A stretch of DNA of 64,000 nt from an uncultured Chlorobiota bacterium (GCA_947311255.1 CAMZKL010000016.1:35340-99339); one strand, 5' to 3'. Positions 20,004-30,263 are shown, counted from the stretch's first letter. Notes: generated by a model from the sequence alone, not told the origin. Program-made: numbers and translations.

Positions 20004-20024
20004 GGCTTAATATTTGTATAATGA

Positions 20025-20067
20025 AATGCACTTGACCATAACAAATTGGTTAAGTGCATTTTTTTTT
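20025..20067 (+). terminator. Intrinsic terminator after rho
   Basis: AATGCACTTGACCA (20025-20038) pairs with TGGTTAAGTGCATT (20047-20060) over 14 positions, with one G-T wobble, around an 8-base loop. T7 follows. It separates rho from the TonB receptor gene. Confidence 0.9.
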
Positions 20068-20098
20068 CTTAAAATCTATTTATATCTAAATTTTATTA

Positions 20099-22483
20099 AT
20101 GAATAAGTTTTTTTTAGTATTTTTCTTTTTTCTTTTTTCTTTAAAATCATTTTCACAACAAGTTTTTGTTGTTGATGAAAATATGAAACCAATTGAGCAC
20201 GTTGTTATTTATAACGATTTTCATTCTGTTTTTACAAATTTTATGGGAAAAGCTGATGTAAGTGAATTTGTTGATAATAAGATAATTATATTTAAACATA
20301 CTTCTTATAAAGATATTCATATTTCATATGAAGAAATTAAAAATAACAATTTTACTATTAAATTAACAGAAAGCACACTAAATCTCAATGAAGTTGTGAT
20401 TTCTGCAAACAGTTGGGAACAAAATAAAAATGAAGTCCCTAACAGAATTAATGTAATTTCAAAAAAAGTAATAGCATTTAATAATTCTCAAACAACTGCA
20501 GATTTATTGAAAACGTCTGGCGAAGTTTTTATTCAAAAAAGTCAACTTGGAGGAGGAAGCCCCATGATTAGAGGCTTTTCCGCAAACAGAGTGTTGCTTG
20601 TCGTTGATGGAGTAAGAATGAATAATGCAATATTTAGAAGTGGGAACTTACAAAACGTTATTTCATTAGATGCAAACTGCATTGAAAACTCCGAAATTAT
20701 TTTTGGACCTGGTTCAGTTGTATATGGTAGTGATGCTCTTGGCGGTGTAATGGATTTTCATACTTTAAAACCAAGTTTCTCAAAGCATGATAGCCTTAAA
20801 TTTTCAGGGAATGCAATGATGAGATTTTCATCAGCAAATAATGAAAAAACAGGGCATATTGATTTTAATATAAGTAGAAAAAAAATTTCAAGTATTACAA
20901 GTTTCTCATACAGTAATTTTGATGATTTAAAAATGGGAAATATTGGAAATGAAGAATATAAAAGAACAGAATATGTTGAAACAACAGAAGGTATTGATGT
21001 TGTTGTGAAAAATACGAATGGAAATATTCAAAAATTTTCAGGATATAATCAAATTAATTTAATGCAGAAAGTTAGTTTTAAACCCACTAAGTTTTGGAAC
21101 TTAACTTATGGTTTCCATTATTCAAAGACTTCTAATGTTCCTCGCTATGATAGGCTTTTGCAATATAGCAAAGGTAAATTAAAATACGCAGAATGGTTCT
21201 ATGGACCACAACAATGGATGATGAATAATTTTACTTTTAAAAAAACAAAAGAAACAGTATTGTTTTCAAAAGCAAAATTAGTATTAGCACAACAAGATTA
21301 TTCTGAAAGCAGACATGACCGGAAATTTGGCAATGCAGAAATAAGAAAAAGATATGAAAATGTTAAGGCTTTTTCAGCAAATCTTGATTTTGAAAAGAAA
21401 CTTAAAAATAAATTATATCTTTTTTATGGGACAGAATTTGTTTTAAATAAAGTCTATTCAATAGGAAAAAAAGTTAATATTAATGATGGTACTGAAACAA
21501 TTGTTGCAAGTCGTTACCCAAATAATTCTACTTATTCGAGCTTTGCTTCTTATATTTCTTTTAAGAAAAATATTACAAAAAAAATAACTTTTAGTAGTGG
21601 AATAAGATATAATAGAATTTATGCTTATGCAAAATTAGATACAGTATTTTATGATTTTCCTTTTCAGGCAATAGATTTAAATTTAGGTGCTTTTAACGGA
21701 AGTGCCGGTTTTGTTTTCAGACCAGATACTTGGCAAATAAGTGTTAATTTATCTTCCGGATTCAGAGCTCCAAATATAGATGATATGGCAAAAGTTTTTG
21801 ATTCTGAACCTGGAAGTGTTATTGTGCCTAATGATGATTTAAAACCGGAACTTGCATATAATACAGATTTTGGAATTGTAAAAATAATAAATAATAAGAT
21901 TAAAATTGATGTTACAGTATTTTATACTTTCTTGAATAATGCACTAATTAGGAAAGACTTTACTTTTAATGGACAAGACTCAATTTTATATGACGCAGAA
22001 ATGAGCAAAGTTCAAGCCATTGTTAATGCTGATAATGCAATTATTTATGGTTTTCAAATTTCATTAAAAGCAGAATTAATTAATAATCTTAATTTATCTT
22101 CAAATTATACTTTTACAAAAGGCTTTGATTCTGAAAATAAACCATTAAGACATGTAGCTCCGGCATTTGGAACTACACATTTAATATTTCAGAAAAATAG
22201 ATTTAAATTTGATTTGTATTCCGAATATAATACTCAAATTTCGGCTGATAATTTAGCTGAATCTGAAAAAAATAAAAAATATATGTATGCTATTGATAAT
22301 AAGGGTTATCCATATTCTCCTTCTTGGTGCACTTTTAATATAAATTCTTCATGGAAAATAAATAAAACTTTTACTATAAAAGCCGCTGTTGAAAATATTC
22401 TGGACTATAGATACCGTCCATATTCTTCCGGAATTGTTGCAGCGGGTAGAAATTTTGTTTTTTCATTGAGGCTTAATTTTTGA
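20099..22483 (+). CDS. TonB-dependent outer-membrane receptor (heme/siderophore-like)
   Basis: This 794-residue protein has a signal peptide (residues 1-19, ending KSFSQ), a short carboxypeptidase-regulatory-like strand region, a plug domain and a 22-strand barrel. The plug carries GGGSPMIRGFSANRVLLVVDG (about residues 151-171) and FGPGSVVYGSDALGGV. The FRAPNIDDMAKVFDSEPG segment resembles hemoglobin/transferrin-type TonB receptors. It is not SusC-like, because it is shorter and has no SusD partner. The last residue is Phe, as barrel insertion signals require, immediately before TGA. That confirms TGA as a genuine stop in this genome. Its 3' end overlaps the convergent MFS gene by 21 bp. The ligand is probably iron or heme but is unproven. 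Confidence 0.85.
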   Translation: MNKFFLVFFFFLFSLKSFSQQVFVVDENMKPIEHVVIYNDFHSVFTNFMGKADVSEFVDNKIIIFKHTSYKDIHISYEEIKNNNFTIKLTESTLNLNEVVISANSWEQNKNEVPNRINVISKKVIAFNNSQTTADLLKTSGEVFIQKSQLGGGSPMIRGFSANRVLLVVDGVRMNNAIFRSGNLQNVISLDANCIENSEIIFGPGSVVYGSDALGGVMDFHTLKPSFSKHDSLKFSGNAMMRFSSANNEKTGHIDFNISRKKISSITSFSYSNFDDLKMGNIGNEEYKRTEYVETTEGIDVVVKNTNGNIQKFSGYNQINLMQKVSFKPTKFWNLTYGFHYSKTSNVPRYDRLLQYSKGKLKYAEWFYGPQQWMMNNFTFKKTKETVLFSKAKLVLAQQDYSESRHDRKFGNAEIRKRYENVKAFSANLDFEKKLKNKLYLFYGTEFVLNKVYSIGKKVNINDGTETIVASRYPNNSTYSSFASYISFKKNITKKITFSSGIRYNRIYAYAKLDTVFYDFPFQAIDLNLGAFNGSAGFVFRPDTWQISVNLSSGFRAPNIDDMAKVFDSEPGSVIVPNDDLKPELAYNTDFGIVKIINNKIKIDVTVFYTFLNNALIRKDFTFNGQDSILYDAEMSKVQAIVNADNAIIYGFQISLKAELINNLNLSSNYTFTKGFDSENKPLRHVAPAFGTTHLIFQKNRFKFDLYSEYNTQISADNLAESEKNKKYMYAIDNKGYPYSPSWCTFNINSSWKINKTFTIKAAVENILDYRYRPYSSGIVAAGRNFVFSLRLNF

Positions 22484-23719
22484 TTTATTAATCTTAATAG
22501 TCTTATTTTTTATAATTGGCTTTGCCCAAAAACTAATGCTTAAAACATAAGCAAGTGCTAAATAATTTAAGAACATTCCTGTTTTTAAACTTGTAAGGTC
22601 GCTCAAAAAACCTATTAAAAGTTGAACAACTGCACCACCCATAATTCCTGTCATTAAAATTCCGGCAAATGAACCGTGATGTTTTAAAACAGAATTTAAT
22701 GCTAATGAAATTATTATAGGGTACATTACTGATAAAAACAATCCGCTGACTTGAAATGAATACAAAGAAATTTGTGCTGTTCCGAATAATGCTCCCGTTA
22801 AACTTAAAAGAGCAAGAATTGTAAATATTTTAAGAACTAATTTACTGTCAATTAATTTTAGTAAAACCAAACCAATTATTCCTCCTATTGTAAGAAGTCC
22901 CCAGAAATTTCCAACTGAATTTGCCCCAACTGTCTCATAATCAAACCCATGATATACTTGCAGGAACTTTGACATCCAATATGAAATTCCTTGTTCTGCA
23001 CCCACATAAGCAAAAATTCCTAAAAAATAAAGAATAACTAACTTGTTTTTAAATAAGTCAAAATAACTTTCTTTTGTTCCGACTTTTTCGTCTTCTTTAA
23101 GCTCAATTTTCGGAAAAGAAAAAAATAAAATTAAAAAAATCATTATTAAACTTGCAATTGCAAATAACCAGTAAATTGATACCCACGACATACTTTCCGG
23201 TGTTAAATCTGAAAGTGTTTTTATGAAAAATCCTTGACTGTTATTATTAATGTTTGTAACTAACCAAGAATAAATTTTAGGACTGATAAATGATGCTGCA
23301 CCAAAAATTAATTGAGCAAGAACAGATGTAAAAGCATAATGTTCCTCACCTCCGGCAACTCTGAGTAAAGGGTTTATAACTACTTGTAAAATAGCCATTC
23401 CTGTACCGATGGTAAATAATGAAAAAATAAAAATTCCGAAAGAAGGCAGTTCAGAAAATAAAATTGAACCCAATAGTGCAAGAACAAATGCAAAAATCAT
23501 CATTTTTTTAGCACCATATTTTTCTAATAGAAAACCTGCCGGAATTGACATTACACCATAAGCAATAAAAAAAGAAAAGGGTAAAAAACCTGCCATTGTT
23601 TCGCTAAGACTGAAACTTGACGAAACACTCGGATTTAAAGCCCCAAGAATATTTGTTAAAAATGATATTACAAAAAATGTTATAAGTATAAGTAATACAA
23701 TGGCGTAATTTCTTTTCAT
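22463..23719 (-). CDS. MFS sugar transporter (FucP/GluP/NagP-like)
   Basis: This 418-residue protein has about 12 transmembrane segments. It resembles the fucose/glucose/galactose/GlcNAc:proton symporter branch of the MFS: FLPFSFFIAYGVMSIPAGFLLEKYGAKK at residues about 45-72, with the loop 2-3 motif, and a FWGLLTIGGIIG stretch in the second half. It is the last gene of the PUL and would move the released monosaccharide across the inner membrane to the ROK kinase. A minus-strand hairpin separates it from the upstream PKD gene, so its expression may depend on read-through. It ends in TGA inside the tail of the convergent TonB gene. Confidence 0.85.
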   Translation of the reverse strand: MKRNYAIVLLILITFFVISFLTNILGALNPSVSSSFSLSETMAGFLPFSFFIAYGVMSIPAGFLLEKYGAKKMMIFAFVLALLGSILFSELPSFGIFIFSLFTIGTGMAILQVVINPLLRVAGGEEHYAFTSVLAQLIFGAASFISPKIYSWLVTNINNNSQGFFIKTLSDLTPESMSWVSIYWLFAIASLIMIFLILFFSFPKIELKEDEKVGTKESYFDLFKNKLVILYFLGIFAYVGAEQGISYWMSKFLQVYHGFDYETVGANSVGNFWGLLTIGGIIGLVLLKLIDSKLVLKIFTILALLSLTGALFGTAQISLYSFQVSGLFLSVMYPIIISLALNSVLKHHGSFAGILMTGIMGGAVVQLLIGFLSDLTSLKTGMFLNYLALAYVLSISFWAKPIIKNKTIKINKSKIKPQ

Positions 23720-23749
23720 TGTTCTATTTTAAATTTTGTAAATAAAAAT

Positions 23750-23781
23750 ATATCTGCCTGTTTTTAAAAACAGACAGATAT
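23750..23781 (-). terminator. Hairpin terminator after the PKD lipoprotein gene
   Basis: On the minus strand a 16-bp stem (complement of 23766-23781 with 23750-23765, one G-U pair) is followed by ATTTTTATTT. It lies between the PKD gene stop and the MFS start, and can terminate or attenuate transcription inside the PUL. Confidence 0.75.
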
Positions 23782-23799
23782 TTATAAGATGCTATTTTT

Positions 23800-24642
23800 C
23801 TATGGAATATCAGGATTTGTTCCTTTTTTCTTAAAACTCCAACCCCAACCTGTTTCTTCCGAATCTAATTGGTCTTGCCACAAAATTAATTGGTTATCTG
23901 TTAAAAGTTTTATTTCATAAGTTCCGTTTATTGTTGTTGCCGGATTTGTACAATCAATGTTATAATCAAGAATATACGGATTTTTAACTGTTAAAGTCAT
24001 ATTTTCGGTATCAAGAATAAATGTTCCGTGTACACCTTCATCGCCTTCAACATGATGGTATGTATAATTTATTCCTCCGGTTAAATCAAAAACCATTTCC
24101 CCGTTTATATCAGGCGTTATTTGTACACACTGTCCCCAACTCCAACTTGGTTGCCATCCATCGCCGTTCCAAGCATCAAGTTCTGCTTGATTTCCTGTTT
24201 GGTAGCAATAATCCGGTAAACCTGTTGCGGGGTCTGTATTATACACCCAGGTTGTTCCGGAACCTGCACCTGTAAGTTCTTTCCACACAGGCATATTTGC
24301 AACTTCAGGGTCATTATTATCTACTGTAAAAGTTTTTGTTGTTGTTATTCCTTCGCCTCCTGTTCCTGAAATTTTGCAAGAAACCGTATAATCGCCAGCA
24401 AAAGGGTAGTATGATGTAACTTTCTGTCCTGTTGCTACTTGTCCGTTTCCTAAATCCCATGAAAAAATAAAACTTCCTTCGGATATTGCCGTAAAAACCG
24501 GATTGTATGGGTCTGAATTGTTAATTTTAATTTCTCCTGATGTCGGAGGATTTCCAAGACTGCCAAATTTGTCTTTTTGCGGTTGGCAAGAATAAAGTAT
24601 CGCCAAAATAAATATTATTGTAATATATTTTATATGTTTCAT
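23800..24642 (-). CDS. PKD-domain surface lipoprotein (SusE/F-position glycan-binding candidate)
   Basis: This 280-residue lipoprotein has lipid-attachment Cys19 (LYSCQPQ). Residues about 38-110 form a PKD/immunoglobulin-like domain (FSWDLGNGQVATGQ and YPFAGDYTVSCKISG). The C-terminal 150 residues are Trp-rich (AWNGDGWQPSWSWGQ, TGWGWSFKKKG) and end in a compact beta domain that could bind sugars through aromatic platforms. It sits directly after susD, where SusE/SusF or surface glycan-binding proteins are encoded, so a substrate-capturing role at the outer membrane is likely. It has no catalytic motifs. It ends in TAG and is followed by a terminator hairpin. Confidence 0.75.
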   Translation of the reverse strand: MKHIKYITIIFILAILYSCQPQKDKFGSLGNPPTSGEIKINNSDPYNPVFTAISEGSFIFSWDLGNGQVATGQKVTSYYPFAGDYTVSCKISGTGGEGITTTKTFTVDNNDPEVANMPVWKELTGAGSGTTWVYNTDPATGLPDYCYQTGNQAELDAWNGDGWQPSWSWGQCVQITPDINGEMVFDLTGGINYTYHHVEGDEGVHGTFILDTENMTLTVKNPYILDYNIDCTNPATTINGTYEIKLLTDNQLILWQDQLDSEETGWGWSFKKKGTNPDIP

Positions 24643-24658
24643 AATATATGCTTTTAAT

Positions 24659-26134
24659 TTAATAAGGATTTTGTGTTAAATTAGGATTAAGATTTATCTC
24701 AATTTGAGGAATCAGAAGGTATCTTTTATTATCTGTAAAGCCGGTAATTAAATTACCCCTTCCTGTTCTCATTAAATCCCAATATCTGTGTCCTTCCATT
24801 GCAAGTTCAACACGTCTTTCGTGATATACTGCCTCTAATGGGTCGGAAATAGTAGATGTTCCTAGACCAACTCTTGCTCTAACTCTGTTTACAGGTGTTT
24901 GCCAGTCTCCGCCAATATGTGCAGCTGCTTCTGCTTGCCATAATAATACATCTGCAAAACGAATAACATGTAAATTCATTCCCGCTTGGTCTTCTCCGTT
25001 TCCTCTTTGGCTTGCCGGCAATGCTCTTTTTTGATTATAATATCCAGTGTAACTATCTGGATTATGTACGGGGTCTTGCAGGGTATAAAAAGTTTCCTCA
25101 TCTCCGGTCCCTGCCCATAATACTTCTAAATTTGTAATTATTGTAGAATCTCGTCTTGGGTCTGTTGCTTCAAATTCGTCATATAAATCTTGTGTAGGTT
25201 GGTCAAATCCCCATCCTCCGTTTCTGTCATCACGGCTTCTCATAATAACTTCAAGATGTGCTCCTTCATTTTCGTCTAACCAACCCGGCATTTGAAAATC
25301 TTTAAATTGAATATCGAAAACAGCTTCTACTCCATTATCTGCATCAATTGTAAAGAGATGTCCGTAATCAGTATCTAAATCAAATTCTCCCGAATCAACA
25401 ACTTCTGTTGCAGCATCATAAGCATCTTGCCATTTTTCTTCAAAAATATATGTTTTTGTAAGCAGAGCTTTTGCAGATCCCCAAGTTGCTCTTCCTATTT
25501 CTTGTGCCGATAAACTGCTTTTTTTCGGCAAATCAATAATAGCTTCTTTCAAATCTTTTTCAATTGCTGCATAACATTCTTCAATAGTATTTCTGGGATT
25601 AGTATATTCCGAAGGAGCAAGAATATGGTCAACAATAGAAACTCCGCCAAAAGTTTTCACTAAATTAAACAGATAAAAAGCACGTAAGAATTTTGCTTCT
25701 GCAATAACTCTTTTTCCGACAACATTGCTAACATATTCATTGCCCGTTACACCTTCTATTAATTTATTTGCCCGGTTTATTCCTATGTAAAAGTCTCTGT
25801 ATCTTTCATATACTAATGGGTTTTCGGCATTTGCACTAAAAGTTGTAAGTGCAAAAATTTCTGCATAGTCGCCGTCTCCACCACCGCCTTTTTCTGCATC
25901 ATCGGAACAAGCATCACCAATTGCCCATTCTGTTAATTGAGAATAATTATATCTTCCCAAAGGGTCATAAACTCCTGCCAAAGCATTTAATGCGGCATCA
26001 TCGTTTGCAAAATATGCGGCATCTGCCATTGTCGGAGGCGGAGTATTTAAAAAATCTTTTGTATTACACGATTGTATCACAATTATTGTGAATAAAAGTG
26101 ATAATGATTTTAATATTATTTTTTTTATGTTCAT
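24659..26134 (-). CDS. SusD/RagB family outer-membrane lipoprotein (PUL 1)
   Basis: This 491-residue SusD homologue has Cys23 as lipidation site (VIQSCNTKDFLNTPPP). TPR helices follow (NRANKLIEGV, AEAKFLRAFYLFNLVKTFGGV), and the C-terminal RagB signature LWQAEAAAHIGG with YHERRVELAMEGHRYWDLMRTGRG. It forms the lid over the SusC barrel encoded immediately upstream (12 bp gap) and binds the oligosaccharide to be imported. The N-terminal 'NTPPP' motif and overall length are normal. The substrate is inferred from neighbouring GH26 and GH2 enzymes. Confidence 0.93.
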   Translation of the reverse strand: MNIKKIILKSLSLLFTIIVIQSCNTKDFLNTPPPTMADAAYFANDDAALNALAGVYDPLGRYNYSQLTEWAIGDACSDDAEKGGGGDGDYAEIFALTTFSANAENPLVYERYRDFYIGINRANKLIEGVTGNEYVSNVVGKRVIAEAKFLRAFYLFNLVKTFGGVSIVDHILAPSEYTNPRNTIEECYAAIEKDLKEAIIDLPKKSSLSAQEIGRATWGSAKALLTKTYIFEEKWQDAYDAATEVVDSGEFDLDTDYGHLFTIDADNGVEAVFDIQFKDFQMPGWLDENEGAHLEVIMRSRDDRNGGWGFDQPTQDLYDEFEATDPRRDSTIITNLEVLWAGTGDEETFYTLQDPVHNPDSYTGYYNQKRALPASQRGNGEDQAGMNLHVIRFADVLLWQAEAAAHIGGDWQTPVNRVRARVGLGTSTISDPLEAVYHERRVELAMEGHRYWDLMRTGRGNLITGFTDNKRYLLIPQIEINLNPNLTQNPY

Positions 26135-26146
26135 AACTTTAATGTT

Positions 26147-29100
26147 TTAAAAGGTTAAATTAATTCCTAAACTATAAACTCTTGCTTGCGGGTAAAAACC
26201 TCTGTCAACTCCAATGTCAAGCGGATTATAATTATTTGTGCCTATTTCTGGATCTAGTCCCGAATATTTTGTAAGAGTATATAAGTTTTGAGCATTTATA
26301 TAAATACGCAATTTTTGTAAATGTGTTTTTTTAAGAATTGATGAACTTAAACTGTACCCTAATTGCAAAGTTTTTATTCTTAAAAAAGAACCGTCTTCAA
26401 TAAACCTGTCAGACATTAAAGAATTGTTAACATCAGCAGCATTCATTCTGGGGTAGCGAGCATCGTTTTGTGTGCCTTCACCTGTCCATCTGTTTGTCAT
26501 ATCACTTCCAAGGTTCCAAGTTGCAGTAGATGATCTTTTATAAAAAGATGTTCCGTTAAAAATTTTATTTCCCTGAACTCCTTGCAATGCTAAATTAAAA
26601 TCAAAACCTTCGTACATTAAGTTTGCATTTAAAGCAAAAGTGTATTCCGGAAGCGGACTGCCTAGGAAGAAAAAATCTAATTCTCCGTCGTTATCAGCAT
26701 CAACATATCTAACATCACCAGGAGCAACATTTGTTTGTGCTGATTGTGCATCAATTTCTGCTTGATTTTGAAAAATTCCGTCTGTTTTGTAGCCATAAAA
26801 TTGTGCAATCGGTCTTCCTGCAACAGTTCTTGTAACATTATAAGAGTTCATAAAAGGAGCACCGTCAATAAACGCATCTTCAACACCGAGGCTTATAACT
26901 TCATTTTTAATTTTACTGAAATTAAGACCAAATGAATATTTTAATTTTTTATCATAATTTGTATAAACTGTTGAAAACTCTATTCCTGAATTTTTCATAT
27001 CTCCGACATTTTGAACAGGAGGTGATTCAATACCTGTTTGTGCAGGAACCGGTTTTGACATAAGCATATCAGTTGTGTTTTTAATGAAATATTCAATTGT
27101 TCCTGATAATTTTCCTTTAAAGAAGCCGTAATCTATTCCAAAATTTGTAGTTGTTGAAGTTTCCCATTTTAATTCAGGATTTCCCACGCTCGGAAATGAA
27201 CTTCCGGAAACAAGATTGCCTCCCCAAATATAATTTGCACCCGAACTTGCAGTTGTAACAGCAGAATAGGGAGGAACACTTCCTTGATTTCCGATTTGTC
27301 CCCAACCGGCTCTTAATTTTAAGTTGCTGACATTCTTAAAATCTTGCATAAATCCTTCTTGCGAAATTACCCAACCAGCAGAGAATGAAGGAAAATATCC
27401 CCAAATATTCTTTTTAGGAAATTTTGAAGAGGCATCTGCTCTGAAATTTGCGGTTAATAAATATTTATTGAGATAGTTATAATTAATTCTTGCTAAATAT
27501 GAAAGCATTTTTGTTTGACTTATACTTCCCCAAACAGTTGCGGCATTATTTCCTGTTGCATTATCAATATATCTTATATCTGGGTTGTCTGATGGAACAT
27601 TGTTAACTGAAATGCCGTTGTATTTATATTCAAAACTGTATGTTTCGGCACCGATTAAAGCACTTAAAGTATGTTCTCCGTATGATTTTTTATAGTTTAA
27701 TGTGTTTGACCATTGCTTTGTAAGTCTGTTAGAATTGTTTTTGAATAAATTACTGATTGAGTTTTGTTGAACAGAACTTACATAATAAACAGGTTTATAT
27801 TCATCGGTTTCGCCAAAAGAATATTCCAAAGAATAACTTGTTTTGAAATTTAGATTTTTTGCTATTTTAAGGTCTGCGAAAATATTTCCGATGGTTCTGT
27901 AAACTACATCATTATTGTTAGTGTATTCTAGTATTGCAGCGGGGTTCCAAGTGTCATTGTAAATGCCTGCTGCATATGTTCCGTCATCATATTTGACTTG
28001 TGATGCCGGGTCTTTTGAAATTGATGTAATAATTATGCTTGTCCATTCGTCTTGTTCTGCAACATTTTTGTATTTATCTTTTGCAAGAGTAATGTTTTCA
28101 CCGATTTTTAACCAAGATTTTACATTGTAAGATGAGTTTGCTCTGAAAGAAATTCTGTCGAAACTTGTTTTTTTAACAATACCTTCTTGCTTAAAGGTGT
28201 TTGCACTAAAAAAATAGTTTCCTTTTTTATTTGCGCCTGAAAAAGAAATGTCATTACTGTTTATTACAGCATTTTTATTTGATATTTCATTGAACCAGTT
28301 TGTGTTTTTTAATGCAGAGGGGTCGGTTATCGGGGCAGTATTTCCTGCTGCAACCATTGCTTCATTTTTTAAAGTTCCCCAAGTTTGGGCATCAAGAACA
28401 TTTGTTGAACGCCAGAAATTTTGAACTCCGTAGTATGAATTAAAAGTAACTTGTCCGCCTTTTTTTCCTTTTTTTGTTGTAATAATTACAACTCCGTTTG
28501 AACCTCTTGAACCGTAAATTGCTGTTGCAGATGCATCTTTAAGTACTTGTATTGATTCAACATCGTTTGTATTTAAAAAATCAACATCGTCAACCATCAT
28601 TCCGTCAACAACATATAGAGGTTCAGAATCATTAATTGTTCCTATGCCTCTAATTCTTACCATAACACCTCCGCCGGGAGTTCCTGAATTTGATGTTACA
28701 CTGACTCCCGCAATTTGTCCTTGCAATGCTTGGTCAATTGTGCTTACCGATTTTTTTGCAACTTCATCCATATCTACTACGGAAACAGAGCCTGTGAGAT
28801 CTTTCTTTTTTTGAGTTCCGTATCCAACAACAACAACTTCATCTAAGTCTAATAAATCAATATCAAGTTGAATATCTATTTTTGTAAGATTTTTTATTTC
28901 AATAGTTTTAGGGATATATCCTATGTAAGAAACTTGAATGGTTTTTGTAACTTCAGGTACATTAATTGTGTATTTTCCGTTAGAATCAGTAATAGTAGCA
29001 ATGTTGGTATTAGGTATAATTACAGTAGCACCAACTATTGTTTGATTTGTGTTTGATGCAGTAACAGTTCCCGATATTATTTTTGTTCTGTTTTGTGCAT

Positions 29101-29191
29101 TTATATTACTTTGTATCAGTAATAAAAACGTAATTAAAAAACTAAGTTTAATAAAAACGTTTGTCTTTGATTTTGTTTTAAAAATATCCAT
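26147..29191 (-). CDS. SusC/RagA TonB-linked outer-membrane transporter (PUL 1)
   Basis: This 1014-residue protein has a signal peptide (to about residue 32, NINAQ) and a carboxypeptidase-regulatory-like domain (about 38-115). The SusC signature VVVGYGTQKKKDLTGSVS follows, then the plug (IRGIGTINDSEPLYVVDGM and VLKDASATAIYGSRGSNGVVII). The beta-barrel ends in LTF. It imports oligosaccharides across the outer membrane using TonB energy, with the SusD encoded next. It starts only 31 bp after the DUF4434 gene stop, so it shares a transcript with it. No own promoter is evident in that gap. Confidence 0.95.
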   Translation of the reverse strand: MDIFKTKSKTNVFIKLSFLITFLLLIQSNINAQNRTKIISGTVTASNTNQTIVGATVIIPNTNIATITDSNGKYTINVPEVTKTIQVSYIGYIPKTIEIKNLTKIDIQLDIDLLDLDEVVVVGYGTQKKKDLTGSVSVVDMDEVAKKSVSTIDQALQGQIAGVSVTSNSGTPGGGVMVRIRGIGTINDSEPLYVVDGMMVDDVDFLNTNDVESIQVLKDASATAIYGSRGSNGVVIITTKKGKKGGQVTFNSYYGVQNFWRSTNVLDAQTWGTLKNEAMVAAGNTAPITDPSALKNTNWFNEISNKNAVINSNDISFSGANKKGNYFFSANTFKQEGIVKKTSFDRISFRANSSYNVKSWLKIGENITLAKDKYKNVAEQDEWTSIIITSISKDPASQVKYDDGTYAAGIYNDTWNPAAILEYTNNNDVVYRTIGNIFADLKIAKNLNFKTSYSLEYSFGETDEYKPVYYVSSVQQNSISNLFKNNSNRLTKQWSNTLNYKKSYGEHTLSALIGAETYSFEYKYNGISVNNVPSDNPDIRYIDNATGNNAATVWGSISQTKMLSYLARINYNYLNKYLLTANFRADASSKFPKKNIWGYFPSFSAGWVISQEGFMQDFKNVSNLKLRAGWGQIGNQGSVPPYSAVTTASSGANYIWGGNLVSGSSFPSVGNPELKWETSTTTNFGIDYGFFKGKLSGTIEYFIKNTTDMLMSKPVPAQTGIESPPVQNVGDMKNSGIEFSTVYTNYDKKLKYSFGLNFSKIKNEVISLGVEDAFIDGAPFMNSYNVTRTVAGRPIAQFYGYKTDGIFQNQAEIDAQSAQTNVAPGDVRYVDADNDGELDFFFLGSPLPEYTFALNANLMYEGFDFNLALQGVQGNKIFNGTSFYKRSSTATWNLGSDMTNRWTGEGTQNDARYPRMNAADVNNSLMSDRFIEDGSFLRIKTLQLGYSLSSSILKKTHLQKLRIYINAQNLYTLTKYSGLDPEIGTNNYNPLDIGVDRGFYPQARVYSLGINLTF

Positions 29192-29222
29192 ATGTTTTGT
29201 TTATTAATTATTGTTTCAAATT

Positions 29223-30263
29223 TTAATTCAAATAGTTTATATAATCGTTTCGCAGAACAGAAGCTGAATTACTGTTCGGTCCGGTGGGGCACATATCTTT
29301 ATAATATTGATATGTTATAATCCTTCGTACATAGTTTGCTGAAATATCTAATTTTTGTTTAAGTGTACTAAAATTTTCGGGCGTGTTGTCGGGTTTAAAT
29401 GTTTCAATGTCAGCCCAAAATGCTCCTTCGTAATTACTGTCCGTATATAATCCTTTATTTGCTGCTTGGAAATATGAGTCTAAGTTGTTAACAGTACAAT
29501 GATTTACTCCTATTCCGTCTTGCAACAAAATTAAGTCTAAATTGCAAGATCCCATTCTTTTCATAAATGTTCTGAAAGTGCTTATATCGGTTAAATTTTC
29601 ATTAAAAAAAACAGTTGTTGTAACTGGTTTATCACTAATTTCTTTGCAGTAGCTAGAAAGAGGGTTTATTAAATTGTTTTTTAAGATGTTAAAATTGTTT
29701 TCGCTGTTATAATAATACGGCGCAGCTTCATGAGAAATATACCAGCCTGCAAATGCTTTGTTATGTTTAAATGCTTGCCAAATATCATCTGCTAGTTTTT
29801 TAGACCTTTGAACATGAATGTTTAATTCACTTGTGTTTGTTGTATTGCTCCAAAAGTTTTCATTAAAATATAAGCCCGTAAAAACTTTAATATTATTTTT
29901 TTCTGCTGATTTAAATAAGTTGGACAATGCATTTTCATACTTAATTGTACTGTATGTATTTTCGGAATTTGTCCATAAATATTCATTATAAGCTGTATAT
30001 TGAATAAAAAGAATTTTTATTCCGATTTCTTTCATCTCTTGCATATGTGTATCCCATTGAGAATCTGTCCAACTTGTTTTATTCCAAAAATCAATAAATG
30101 TTCCGTTTATATATGCCGATGTTGACCCGTTTCCTGCAATAATTGTTGTATCATTTGCCTGTGGTTCAGCTTCGGGATCAATAGGTTTGGGCTTACATGC
30201 AAACAAAATTATTACAAGCATAGGGAAAATAATATTTTTTTTATGATATAGAAAAGTTAGCAT
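29223..30263 (-). CDS. DUF4434-domain lipoprotein (putative TIM-barrel glycosidase)
   Basis: This 346-residue lipoprotein has lipobox Cys23 (ILFACKP). The body matches DUF4434: INGTFIDFWNKTSWTDSQWDTHMQEMKEIGIKILFIQYTAYN at about residues 52-94, then KVFTGLYFNENFW, AFAGWYISHEAAPYY (about 170-185) and LDLILLQDGIGV. This is a TIM-barrel fold related to clan GH-A-like hydrolases. The ISHEA segment has a Glu where the acid/base would lie. No member activity is firmly known to me, so a glycosidase role on the PUL substrate is inference. It lies between a minus-strand terminator hairpin (upstream) and susC (downstream), and may be the first gene of a sub-operon. Confidence 0.75.
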   Translation of the reverse strand: MLTFLYHKKNIIFPMLVIILFACKPKPIDPEAEPQANDTTIIAGNGSTSAYINGTFIDFWNKTSWTDSQWDTHMQEMKEIGIKILFIQYTAYNEYLWTNSENTYSTIKYENALSNLFKSAEKNNIKVFTGLYFNENFWSNTTNTSELNIHVQRSKKLADDIWQAFKHNKAFAGWYISHEAAPYYYNSENNFNILKNNLINPLSSYCKEISDKPVTTTVFFNENLTDISTFRTFMKRMGSCNLDLILLQDGIGVNHCTVNNLDSYFQAANKGLYTDSNYEGAFWADIETFKPDNTPENFSTLKQKLDISANYVRRIITYQYYKDMCPTGPNSNSASVLRNDYINYLN

